From Polytrichum commune (taxonomy: Eukaryota > Streptophyta > Polytrichopsida > Polytrichales > Polytrichaceae): DNA of 64,000 nt. The translations under genes and the position numbers were made by a program. Of the stretch, positions 51,211 through 62,807 are shown piece after piece. The stretch is from the NCBI GenBank assembly GCA_950295325.1, contig OX485807.1, forward strand, positions 21,487,666-21,551,665, in the 5' to 3' direction. Under the pieces are notes generated by a model, which saw only the letters and a list, made by a program, of their open reading frames with translations, had not been told where the DNA came from and did not search any database. Positions within the stretch are counted from its first letter, which is position 1. Every line of letters begins with the position of its first letter.

Positions 51211-54200
51211 GCCGACGACAACACAAAATGCGCGAGGGTTTGCAAAGACATTCAAACAGAGATGGCGCCAAACCCATGGGAGCTGCCAAGTAGGCTAGGG
51301 TTTATGGATTTAAGCCCAGTCATACTACGCCTAACCCGGCCTGGTTACATTACGTCATAGTGCATTATGGGAAAGTAAGGGCCACTTCACACACGAGACT
51401 GAGAGCCCGTGACCCAGTACACTCCAAGCACTCTCATTGGTGGAAAAGGCGGACCCGGTCCAAGCTCACTTCACACTACGCTTGAGGGACCAATGGAGTA
51501 TGTGAATACAAGATGGATGTGAAGTCTACATGGATTCCTATGTGGCACCAAATGGATCATGTTTCATGGTCACTTGGACTATTTTCAAAACCCACCTCTT
51601 GGAGGTAGGCCTAACATAAAACCACGGGACCATGGCACTCCGAACATTCATAATCGTTCATTTTTATTATTTTTATCATCTGTGAGGACCCTGCATGAAT
51701 AGAAATTCATTGAATTAGCATTTGGTTGAGGGCCCCGTCACATACGGCTTCACACTACACTTGAGGGTCCGTGACCAAACTACATGATTTTGGAGGTGTC
51801 TTGGGAGGGTCTTTGGACACTTTCTTTTGGGCTCTCACAATCTCACAGTCACGGCTCTTGGCTTCTATGTGAACTGGCCTTAAGGGTAACATTACCTCAT
51901 ATTACAAGAGGAATTTTGGTTTGGGTCTTCACTTTCCCATGAGGCCAAACAATAGAGGTTCGTAGTGTCTCGGGACCACCAACACATGGACCAAGAGCCA
52001 TGACCATGAAAATCTAAGGGTTCTTGATAATCCTTCAAAGGACGTGCCGTGAGAAATAGGAATCCAACTTTGTAATTGACGAGCTCTCGAGCTTAGTGTA
52101 AAAGCTAAGTGGACCATGATGAGGCATCCCAACATATTATGTGGGCACTTCCAAAATTATATGTGGTTCTTAAATCTCTCTTCTTTCTTACATTTTCACC
52201 TCATGGAGTTTCACCACTAAATGTCTAATCCTTTCACCTCGTAGTAACACACTTTGTTCATTCCCTATTCGAATAATGTTGCAAGGAATTAAGAAGAATA
52301 ATCCTTGATATCAATTTGAAGCTCTTTTCTCAAAGTATGTGTGTCTCCATTGCATTCCGTTGCACGTGGATTTTAAGCATATTTGTCATCACTAAATAAA
52401 TAACACAAACTACCTTTGTGCTTTATTTGTTTATTGGAAGCTTCCTCACAAGCAATTCCATGTGTCATTTACTAACGCATTTCAAAACTTTGAGAAAAAA
52501 AAATGGATTTTACTTGCATCCCCATCCACTCTTCCAATTTTTATACTTTATTAGTGCACACTAGGGGCTACTCCATGCAATCATTTTTACATTTAAAAAA
52601 ATCACTAAAATGTAGTGAATGCACAATGAAGAAATCAATTTAAAAAGTAAATCATTATAAATCTTGAAAATTTTATAAATTTCACACACAAAACACTTCA
52701 AAGGTTAGAATATGCATTAGAAACAAAAGGGACAACATAGTAGACATAGTGAAATTGACTAATATCAATTACTTAATCCTCATAATGTAAAAAATATCAA
52801 AATATGAATCGGACACATAATGGATACGGTAAATTTGACCAACTCTAGATTTAAAATAATAGTATTAGTAGTAAAATCCTTAACATGTGAAAAAGTGGCT
52901 TGGTGATCTAGTCCAAGCCCCTCTTTGGGGGACTTAGTTAACAATCATAGGGTCTCTAGTATTGTTCCCCACCATGGCAACTTGATTGATTGCTACAACC
53001 CCGAGTTTTATATCAAACCCACACTTTTTTCATGGTCCTAGCGCAATATCCAATTGAGCATGAAACATTACTTGGTGCCATGCAGTACACCATATAGATT
53101 TTTTATCCATTTCAATTCCTTTGGTCCCTTAGGATCTAGTGTAAACCGGTATATTCTCTAGTAACCTATGAAATATATATGCATGAACATGCAATCACTC
53201 AATGATACGCATAGATTGCTTAGCAAGTTTACTTAAACATTATCGTGTAAATAACGATCGTGTGTCACTGCAGCTCAAGTACCAACCACCACTAACAATA
53301 TACAACTAAAACATGGCAAACACACACATAAACAACACATCTCCACATAGAAGGAAGAGAGTCAAACCCTTGTAAGAGCTCTAATTCTCTCTTCAAATGC
53401 ACACAATGAGTCAAGTTATCTCTCACTCCATCATGAGAGAATCCAAGAGTGTAAGTAAGGGGAAAAGAACTCAAGATTTATTGCAAAAACATGCAATCTT
53501 CACCTTACACAAGCTCTCTCCACACACTCACTCACAAGACTTGACTTGGCAAAAATGCCAACCCAAGGAGGAGGTTCCTCACTTAGGAGCATCTCTCCAA
53601 CTTCTAAGTTTCATCCATCCAAATCTAGATGGATGAAATCCCACGGATAAGGTGCGGCTGCCGACGCCGCATACCGTGACAACATGGTACAAACAAGAAT
53701 GAAATATATTGCACCTCATATGCATATACTACAAATATTCGGAGTGACTTACCCCGGGCTTCTTAAATCCCTCCCTAAATGAGCATTTTTTCTACTGCAA
53801 AGGGCTTTTAAATCGTCCTAACAATTGTCCTTAGTTCTTGCCCCAAACCAACCTCGATTTCTCTCCAAATGGCCCCCATCTTTCACCCAAATCACCCCCA
53901 CACTAAAGCCAACACTCCACTGAATAAAAAAACAATGTTTAGGATTTATTACTTTTCCATAGCCTTGAAGCCCCCCTATATCAAGAGCCAAACTTCTATC
54001 ATTTTCCTCTCCACATCCAAAACGTCATTGCCAAGTCCAAAAATATAGATATTTCCATACTATAGGTGAGATGCACCTTGAAGATTCTTAGTCGTCCAAG
54101 TATATATGAAATAAATATAACATCAGTGCATTTTATTTGCACCGATGGGAATGGGAGCCCGTTCATCCTGATCCCCGTTTTACAAGGTGAGAGGGTGGGC

Positions 54201-54239
54201 ATACTTCCTACCTTCTAGGAGGTGGGATCCTTTAAATAA
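51211..54239. other. Spacer upstream of the TRAIP-like gene
   Basis: No gene is supported. CTTCACACTAC followed by CTTGAGGG recurs at about 51,468 and 51,750, a weak repeat also hinted at near 63,190. Confidence 0.45.
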
Positions 54240-55678
54240 TAGTTTCAAAGGGGGGGGGGGGGGATGGTTGCTTGTGAGTTTTTGGTGAATTAGATGTGGG
54301 TGTTTGGGTTCATGGGGGAAAGTTGACTAGGGCTTGGTTGTTGTCAAGCTTTCTTTTATTTAGGACGAGGTATGTGAGGTATTTTATGGCTATTTGATGT
54401 ACGTGTTTCATGAGTTTTTTTGACTTCTTGAGGGGGTATTTTGAGTCATTCTAGGGCTATGAGTGATTGTTTGTGTGTTGCTCTTCATACCCCTTATGTG
54501 ACGACAATAAGGGAGTTAACATTCCATCCCGCAATTTTTAACATTTGAATGAGGGGGTCATATTTGTTTGTTTTTTCTCTTATAGTAGTATTTGGGAATC
54601 TATCATCACAGTAGGTGACATTTATGAGTTGTATGTTGTTTGATGGGTTATGGGGGACAAATGTATGGCTATCTATGCCCCCCCCCCCAGTATACATAAC
54701 ATGTCGGGTCTTAGCTAGGCCACGCATGTGCATCGTATTAACCATTCTGGAAGTGTGGTGTTTTGGGGCCAGTTGTGTTGGTTGCTGGCATTTACTAGAG
54801 TATAGCATTTTTTGTGTTTGTTGGATTGGAGTGTGTGAGCTATTTGGTGTACTGCTTTGTTGTGTTACGCTATGTGAAGGCCTTTTATGCGTGGGTGGGT
54901 GCAAGTGGAGAGTAGGTGTGGCCACATGTCAATTTTGTGGGTTGGGCAAAGTGTGTAGTTGGGGTTGGGATATGTTAGTGGCCAAAAGATGTTCCTTCGG
55001 TGGTTTCCCATGTATTGAGCGTATGAACTTTAAGGTTTGTATAATTTATACATCATATATGCCCGAGGATTTCAAGAAGTGGTTTGATAGTTTTTGATTG
55101 ATTTGCTCATTAGACACGCATTTGTCAACGTATGTGGATTTGAATTTCGTAATTCATAGTTCTTGTCTGTGGTGGTATTTGTTTGTGTATGTTTAGAGGT
55201 TGCGGATTTCTCTGTGATGTTTGCTTGTTGGGATTCCATTGAGCCAATAAGTATGGTGTGTGCGATGTCTGTGTGAGGTGTGGGGGTTGGTTTGTTGCGG
55301 GTGATTCCTTTGTTTGCTAATTGGTAAGCAATTTTATTCCCTGAGATTCCGATGTGGGGTTTAACTTTTTGTATTGTTATGATGTGTTTGGTCAATTTGG
55401 TGGAGTATGATTGAGATAAGTAGTTTGTTGGGGTGGTTGCGCTGGGATGAGGGGTGGTGGATGTGATTGTTAATGAGATATATGTTGTTGAGTTGTTAGC
55501 AAACATGTAGGTGTTTTGTGGTTGGTCTTTTGTGGTAGTGAGGGCAATGAATAGAGGGCAAAGTTCCGTGCACAATATGTTCGGTAGTCTAGGGAGTCTT
55601 TCTACAATACGGAGGTCATTATTTGGACTATATACTCTTAAGCCATCAATGTATCCTATGGCGTGTTCGTTTGGTAGT

Positions 55679-55683
55679 ATGAA
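55679..55683. repeat. Left 5-bp target-site duplication (ATGAA) of the nested LTR
   Basis: ATGAA here pairs with ATGAA at 56,658-56,662. Removing the insert and one copy puts the two halves of the RNase H frame back in register. Confidence 0.75.
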
Positions 55684-56657
55684 TGTTGCGCACCGCTCCA
55701 TGAGGAGTGCCCGAAACACCATGGGCACAAGGGGGACCCTAGAGTGACACCTGGGACTTGTGCCGCCGTTGGTGGGAAGGCCCAAGTGATCCTAATGTGG
55801 ATGAGGGCCCTGGGCATTGGGAACGCCTCCCACCCACGGAGACTAGGAGGCACGAGGGTAAAGCCATCAGCTATGAGTAGCTTATGGCGTGTGGATTCTA
55901 GAATGCTCAAGAACACCTTAATCAGAGGTGTGAGCTAGGAGATATGGCAATCTGAGTGGGGCGCTGTCCTGGGACACCGCCCTGGTACAACAGTGGCTGG
56001 GAGTGCCTCCTGGGACTGCCAAGGTTTGAACAGGCATAACTTCCTCAATACTTATTTGAATGAGGCAAGTGAGGAGTCCATTGGCATTTACATGAAGCGT
56101 AGATGACGATGAAGTGGTCGCATGTTAGGATCAAACATCATACAAGGAAGTTATGGTGTTCTGAAGATGTTGGGGGCTTTTAGCCCCAACGGCTAAGGGA
56201 AATTGTCTACTTGGCCCCAACTCTGGGTAGAGAGACAAAAGGTTTCTTGACGGTGGGGTAAAGGCCCTGCCAAGAGTCCTAGAGGCTTATATGGGTGAGG
56301 TGGTGTGGCCGAACCCACCCCAGGCCAAATGACATGGTCTCCATGAGCATTGCCCTAATGTGAGGGCATAGTTGCCTAGTATAGTTCGGGTTGTCGTAGT
56401 GTTGCTCCGGCAACGCAATGATGAACATAAGATTGGACTTCCATGGATGGAAGTCCACATCTAAGAATTGGTTACCGATTAAGGGGTGAGTCCTTAAAGC
56501 AAAGTAAGAGCATTGGTTCCCCTCCTATGAACTATAAGGTCCGCGGTATTGGGAAATAAACATTAGCATGGCGAAATGCGAAGGGTTAGCGCTCGTGACC
56601 CTTGCTACAAATGAAAACGGTCAAGATTGTTAAGGGGCGCTAGCAAGAGTTGTGACA
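55684..56657 (-). mobile_element. Solo LTR-like element nested in the LINE RNase H domain
   Basis: The 974-bp insert has TGTTGCGCACC at its left end and GTTGTGACA at its right end, so it shows TG...CA termini. It is flanked by direct 5-bp copies ATGAA (55,679-55,683 and 56,658-56,662), the size typical of LTR-retrotransposon integration. Read on the minus strand it starts TGTCACAAC, a start I associate with plant Ty3-type LTRs. It carries no coding region, primer-binding site or second LTR, so a solo LTR is the simplest reading. Orientation is inferred from the terminal sequence only. Confidence 0.75.
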
Positions 56658-56662
56658 ATGAA
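56658..56662. repeat. Right 5-bp target-site duplication (ATGAA) of the nested LTR
   Basis: Direct partner of the copy at 55,679-55,683. Confidence 0.75.
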
Positions 56663-57430
56663 GGAACCATCTATGTATATGCATTGTTGCGGGTTGTATT
56701 TGGGGCTATTTATGTGGTAGAACATATAAGGGAAGGAGGTTGTATTGCTATGTAAGGTTGATGAGATGGTTTTGGGGGTTGCTCGCCATAGTATTGTGAA
56801 TTTGACTATGTAATCTATGGGTGTGGGTTGGTTTTTACATGTGTGTTAAAGTTCCAAGATGTTAATGTCAAGATTGTTGATTTATTGGAGGGGTTTTTTG
56901 GTTGTGGATGCATATTATTAAGGTGTATTGGTTTCCGTGTCGGTGTAGGTATTGGGGCCATTTAGGTTGGGGGGGGGGGGTTGTATTCTAAGGTGTTTGG
57001 GGGATGGTGAGGATTGGGTGCATATCTTTGTGTGTTTCTAGGATTTTTGGGGAGTGGTGGTTGCACATTATTACAGTTGTGGTAGAGGGGTCTACTTTGG
57101 TGGCCATTCTTGTCCAGTGAATGGTTTCTTTGGTGGATTTATGGTCTAGTGGGTGCGTTATTTTGACACCCATCCATTTCGAGGATTTTGCTAGTCTAGA
57201 TGAGCCGAAGATTGTGTCGCGATTGTGTGGTGAGTTGTATTGTGTGAGTTGTGCTGGGCATGTAAGTGGTGAGGAGTAGTACAACTATGTGATTTGGTAG
57301 GCCTCTATTAGTATGTTTAATGTAGATGGGTGGATTTTTTGGTAGTTGTTGTTTGGGGTTGTCCAAGTATCGCTAACTAGGATATCATAAGGTTTATGAG
57401 GTGTCAAAATTGGAGAGCTAGTTTCACACT

Positions 57431-58763
57431 AATCACTTGTCAAGATCCATGCTATGTTTAAATGTATTGAGTACAATATTACAACATTGGCAAGGTAAGG
57501 TACTAAGAGTAACTACAAGCAACTTACAACTCCCCAAAATGTTGTATGTTGAAGTTTTGAGGGCCCACGCTATGAAAATTGGACATTGTCGGATAAACCC
57601 TAATCTTTTGATAGAGGCACTTGTGAACCTCAAAATCAAAATTCCAATGACATATGTGGCGTAAAGAATATTAAAAGATAAATCAAAAAATTATAGTGCA
57701 TAAATTCCAAATTGAGAGGAAGATGTGACCCCCACCTCATACACCAATTGGTTGGGGGAACAACTACACTAAAATTCCCAACCAATGAAGTTTCAGATAA
57801 TCAAAGGTCTCATATGTAGTTCAATTCTCAAAAGGATTCCAAGTTTAGTGGATTGCAAATTTTACAGCACCTAATACATTAAAACATCAAAAAAATATGC
57901 ATCGAAATCAATCTTCAAACCTACAATTCTTTTGCACAGTTGGGTCCTTAGACATTTTGGGGGTTAGTATAACACATAAGTAACCACCCTAGCTACATCC
58001 CAAGGTTTGCCCAAAACTGATCCCACTTTAGCCCAAAATCATCCTCACATTCTCCCAGAAATGCCCTTGCTTTGTGTTGGAGACATTGGACAATTTAAGT
58101 GTTGCCCAGTTACAGGAGAAGGGGTTGGAACTAGCACCCTCTACCTGAAGGTCACTTGCTTTGTTTTTCACACAGGTCCGCACATCACATGTTATCAATA
58201 TATTACAACCTCGAAGGTTATGTCACTTGATTATTTAAACCTCTGCAAGTGAAGACTTGACAATTTCAATTCCTAGTATCCAAATGTACTGATTGACATA
58301 TTTGTGATTGCAAAACGGACCTAGTAAACTAGAGAAAAAGTCATAAGTAATAATAAGTCTAATATTTCTATCAACAGATACTGAAATTGAAGTGTAGAGA
58401 AGAACCAGATTAATGTCAACAATGTTGTAGCAAGTCAACTGGTAGCAAAATTGCTCCTGAAAGTACTTTGTACAAAATACAGGTCATACATTTACCAGAT
58501 ATCAGACTGATACCCAGACTGTCTTGATCTGAAGCCAAGATTAGGAACTCGGCAAAATGACCCCTTAACCATGGATTTTGGAAACCCCGTTTAATTATTT
58601 TACCCTTTTCTAGGTTCTCTGTATGCTATCAAAGTACATACTGCTACAGAAAAAGGACCACAAGAATTAACCAAAAATTGTACGTTACACTTCAAAAATG
58701 ACTGGAGGATGATTCTGAAACATCGGAAGACTATGAAAACATTCAATACTACAGATTCAGGAG
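57431..58763. other. 3-prime flank of the membrane-protein gene
   Basis: No gene. Probably includes the 3-prime UTR close to 58,763; no polyadenylation site could be fixed. Confidence 0.4.
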
Positions 58764-61700
58764 CTATGAGCTGCGATCTGGTTTAATCTGCAAGATGTTT
58801 CCAAAGTTAAGAACACTTGGTTCCTCCTTACTATCAGTAACAGCAGCTTCTATTTCCTCTGTTTCTTGTTCTCCTCGAAGAAGTGGAGGTATTTTGAAAT
58901 GTGGCCCCTGAGAGGTGTCATCTGCAGGAACATCCTTCTCTTTCCCAGGAGATTTGAACCCATCCGTCAACATTCCTCCTACATAACCCCAAGGATCGGT
59001 TACTTTGCTCTTCACCCTTTTCACAACCTTGACAACTATGTACCTCCACACAAATGATGACACCAGCATGAGGCCCAACACGACATGAGTGATCCGATTT
59101 TGAGCAACTATTTTCTTTGCAGTTGTTTTCACATCCTCAGAGTCGCTCGACTCCTCATCCTCTGTAAAATCATTTCCAGAGCTCCCTTGCTTCTCCATCG
59201 GAATTGCATTAGAAGGAGGTATCAGGGTGAGAAGAAGCTTCTCCACAACATCCGAGTTCCTGGTTACTGATGCAGCTGCTGCTCTGGCAGCCTCTGCTGC
59301 TGATTTTGCAGCCTGCGTTGCAGCTTCTACTGTCTTCCTCAGATCTTCAGTCCTGACTCTCTTCTCTTTACCACCAGGTCTTTTGATTATATCCCAAGAA
59401 CTCCTGCCGTCTTGCCTCGAGGACCGTGGTGTTCTAGCTCTCTGTCTATGCTGCTGTTTCTGCTCCCTCAATGTTTGGACCTAAAACACAGAATGCAGGT
59501 TTGATCAATCAGTAAACTACATACAAACTATTGGATCCTTACTATGTGTAGCTATGTAACAATTCTCCTAAAATAAGTTTAATGAGACAACAGAAAAAAA
59601 TTGTTGAGGTTTGATAACTACCCTGTGTATAAAAAAAAACCTGTAGAGTTTCTCCCAATGTGGACAGATCCTTAAAGACTACGAAGTTTCTGGTGCTGAA
59701 AGGAACAGAATATAACACATAGTACTCTTGCCTTTCAACACCATAAATTTCATGGTACTATGCGCTAGGTTCCGTGCCTTATAATTTAGCAGAAGATAAG
59801 AAATAAATCCATCTCTAGTGGAAGACAGAACACATCGATAATGTCAGCAAGATTAAAAAAATGTCTATGTCTTCCTTGTTAGATGCAATCCAACCAATTT
59901 GAGGTAGTAGATTGATTTGATTGGACATCATTCAATCTGGATCACGGAAGATCACTTTCTACATAATGAAATCCCCAACCATGTTTGCAAAGGGACCTTT
60001 CGAAACGAAGGTCTGACACAAGTTTATTAGGAAGGGTTACAGGTAACACTAGCTCAAGCGCAGAATCGGGGACACCAACCTGATCAAGCAACCTGGACAA
60101 CAGCTGCAAGTCTATGTCACCAGCTGACAACCGAGACCCTTCACTTTCTTCCAAGTGCTTGTCCAGCTCTGAAATGTCACACACATCCACTTTGCTTTGA
60201 TCCTCATCTTCCCGTAGAAGGTGAAGAAGTGCCGCTTTCACAAGGTCCAAGTCCTCTTTGGCACAATTTTCGAGCATTATGGTCCTCTTTCCCTCTAGCT
60301 CGGTATCTGAAGCTTCCGACCTCTCTGGACCTGAAGGTTGCGAGACTTCCACTGACCTCGTTGTTCTGAGGCTTACTTCTGCATCCTCACCATCACTGAA
60401 CATCTCGCCTGCTGAATGTGAAACCTCCTGAGGAATGTTACCAGTAGCCCCTCTTGTCTGTGGAGACATATCTTGATGGATCATAGAACCGTCTTTGTCG
60501 TTAATTAAAGCAGGAGCAGAGAAGAGATGCGCAGGATCTCGATCAGCAAAGTTTTCCTCAGAGGACCTGTGATCCGTGATACTTGCCTAGAAGAAAGAAT
60601 ATTAAAAGATTCAGTAAATGCCGCTTAGATATAGTGTTCCATCATGCTGGGTATCGACGACTCTATAGGCTAAACCTACCCACTCATCTTTCACAAAACA
60701 ACATGAGATTCAAGAAACATCTCTTAAAGAAGATGTAAACCTAAAATGACCAAGGGGCTTGGCTACAGTTGACATAAACTTCGCAATCGTCTCAATAACA
60801 CATAAAATTCCTCCCTTTCAGGCTAGATCGTAAAAGAGCAAACAGGTGGGAGGTATGACCTTCTCTTCTTCAGGTCCTTGATAAGTTGTGTCAGCAGGGT
60901 TGACTATATTATCCTCACTGCAGAAAATAAAACAGGATCATAAGTATCACCCATTCCGTAATGTAAGTGCATAAATTCTTTCAGGTTAGCAGCCCACATG
61001 ACCTCCGTAGGTTAACTGATTTCCAAAAGGAATCAAGGATTTGGATTCTTCACTTCGAAATGAATCTTCGTGAACTGTGCTCATTTAAATTTCACCAATG
61101 TCCACGAACAACCTCTTCGAAGTTTTGTCTACTTCGTCAGTAGGACTCTTTCAGTTCTTTGAACAGGAATTCGTCTTTCCTTCACAATGAAACCATCCAG
61201 CGCCACTTCGTTCAAAACCGTGTATGGCCGCATGTTCTGAATCAGAAAGGGACTGAGACACGAGCGCAAGAATTTGGTCTTACTGAACCTATCACGACAA
61301 CATTCCAGAGACTGGATGCAGCTCTCAGCACAGAGCCACTCGCAGGCCACTCCACAGGTCACTTGGAACCCGAGGGAAAATTGGGAACTCCAGTCAGACA
61401 CTTCGCGACGAGTACCAAGATTTCCTCGATTGTACACACCAGCAGCACTCACATCGTTGACAGCATTTCTGTGTCTTTCACCACGTAAGCTTTCCACAAT
61501 TTAGATCTCACAACCTGCTAATCATCGACACTAAACATGCCACCGAATTTGACCATTGGCGGAGACAAATCCGTTAGGAGAACGAGGTCCAGAGGCAAAC
61601 TCGTGAACTCTAGGCAGACTCTTCGTGGCGAGCACCAAGAATTCCTCAATTCTACACACCAGCAGAAGTATCACATTGTTCACGTCATATCCGTCCAATT

Positions 61701-62807
61701 TAAGCAATTTAAGCTTTCCACTATTTATATCTCACAACCAGCTAATTGTCGACACTAAATATGCCGAATTGACCATTGGCCGTGAAAATTCCGAACGGAA
61801 AAATGAGTTCCCAAGGGAAAATCGGGAACTCTAGCCGAGACACATTGCAACGAGTACCAAGATTTCCTCGGTGTCTACATACTAGCAGCAGTCTCACATT
61901 ATTCACAGCAATTCCGTCTTTAACTGTGTAAGCTTTCCACAATCTATATCTCCCAATCTGCTCATAACCGACACTTAGCATGCAACCGAATTGACCATGG
62001 GCAGCGAAAACTCTGAATGGGAAGATGAGTTTCCGAGGGAAAATCGGGAACTCCAACCGGACAACTCGCGACGAATCCCGACATTTCCTGGACTCTACAA
62101 GCCAGCAGTAGTCCCACATTGTTCACGTCGTGTCTGTCTCCTTGAGAAACGTAAGCTATCCTCCATTCGTAATTCACAACCTGCTCATAACCGACACTCA
62201 ACATGCCACCGAATTGACCATTGGTAGAGACAAATCCGTTTAGGAAAATGAATTCGCGAGGGATAATCGGGAACTCTAGCCAGACACTTCGTGACGAGTA
62301 CCAAGATGACACCAGCAGCAGTCTCACAGTGTTTTCAAGTCGCATCCGTCTCTTGGAGCAATGTCAGCATTCCAAAAGTTACATCTCACAGCATGCTTAT
62401 CAACGACACTAAACATGCCACCGAATTGGCCAATGCCGGACAAGAATCCGAATTACGTCGACCTCAAGGGCAAGAAGGATCTCCTGCTGCAGCCGCACCT
62501 TCAAAAAGAACGGGTGTCTCACAATAAAAGCAACCACGCACTCCGGCCGTCACATTAGAGCTTAAGGGAGTAGAAACAAAATTAAATTGGTTGCAGACCT
62601 GGGAGGGGCGGCAGGGGGAGCATGTCGGAGCGCTTTCTCCATGGCCTGCGACGCGCGGTCCGACATGAGCGACGACGACTTGCTAAACACAGCCAAGGGC
62701 ACGTGCGCTGCGGCCTTAATATTACTCTCCATACCGCTTCCCGACGCCGCCGTCGCCGCCGCTCCTCCTCCTCCCCCCCCCGCTGCGTCTGCCGTTGCCC
62801 TTGGCAT
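58764..62807 (-). CDS. Uncharacterised single-pass membrane protein, 5 exons
   Basis: Exons, minus strand: 62807-62599 (or from the second ATG, 62732), 60917-60860, 60586-59946, 59695-59641, 59480-58764. Length is 559 aa from the first ATG or 534 aa from the second; phases are consistent. The first start adds only a Gly/Ala-rich run, so the second (MESNIK) is my preference. Counted from MESNIK, the protein has a short N-terminal region, a long acidic Ser/Glu-rich segment with the Leu-rich stretch DLVKAALLHLLRED, a conserved-looking GWGFHYVE, then FVVFKDLSTLGETLQ. A basic, Ala-rich coiled-coil stretch follows (about 335-370), then an acidic patch and one hydrophobic segment (about 427-449, VVLGLMLVSSFVW), followed by basic residues and a soluble tail. 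I do not recognise the family. The exon 3 donor CC|GTGATC is weak. Without it the frame stops at once (TGA at 59,942), giving a shorter form with no membrane segment. Confidence 0.82.
60920..61340. other. Part of intron 1 before the array
   Basis: No exon was found here. Both strands hold short open frames with no recognisable domain. The segment leads without a clear boundary into the first, most diverged repeat copy. Confidence 0.5.
61340..62455. repeat. Five-copy tandem array, about 220-bp unit, in intron 1 of the membrane-protein gene
   Basis: The anchor GACCATTGG or its variants recurs at 61,551, 61,771, 61,993 and 62,216, and a diverged form lies at 62,427 (spacings 220, 222, 223, 211). 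Other repeated landmarks are CAGACACTTCG-like, GAGTACCAAGATTTCC-like, CACCAGCAGCAG-like, GTAAGCTTTCCAC-like and CTCACAACCTGCT-like boxes. Copies differ by small indels. The array fills most of the 1.68-kb intron between exon 1 and exon 2. Some neighbouring copies stay open on the minus strand over 74-codon periods, but frameshifts and stops break the frame, so I do not call it coding. Confidence 0.9.

Larger units (their letters stand above)
54240..57430 (-). mobile_element. Truncated non-LTR retrotransposon (LINE-like) with RNase H and zinc-knuckle-like tail
   Basis: Read on the minus strand, coding remnants run from about 57,430 (5-prime truncated) to about 54,250. In order: a region upstream of RNase H with SKWMGVKITHP and HWTRMATK (57,284-56,988); an RNase H start with the motif YIDGSFI at about 56,680; the rest of RNase H with VYSPNN, a TELCPL segment and KPHIGISGNKIAYQLANKG (55,670-55,280); then a Cys/His region at about 54,990-54,900 (C-P-T-H and MWPHLLSTC), HIARNKAVHQ-like residues and a LRPDML segment. 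Several stops and frameshifts show it is dead. No reverse transcriptase core or endonuclease was found, so only the 3-prime part remains. Three C-tracts on the sense strand (complement of 56,969-56,980, plus 54,678-54,688 and 54,250-54,263) interrupt or end it. A second element is nested inside. Confidence 0.8.

Noticed and set aside
54615-55097. 160-aa plus-strand open frame
   Set aside because: It is antisense to the Cys/His tail of the minus-strand LINE, whose order of motifs explains the open frame.
61742-62345. Two minus-strand frames of about 125 aa in the tandem array
   Set aside because: They span repeat copies in shifting frames and are bypassed by the in-phase join of exon 1 to exon 2.
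61340-62455. CRISPR-like array
   Set aside because: The unit is about 220 bp without a short repeat and spacer pattern, and it sits in a plant-type intron.
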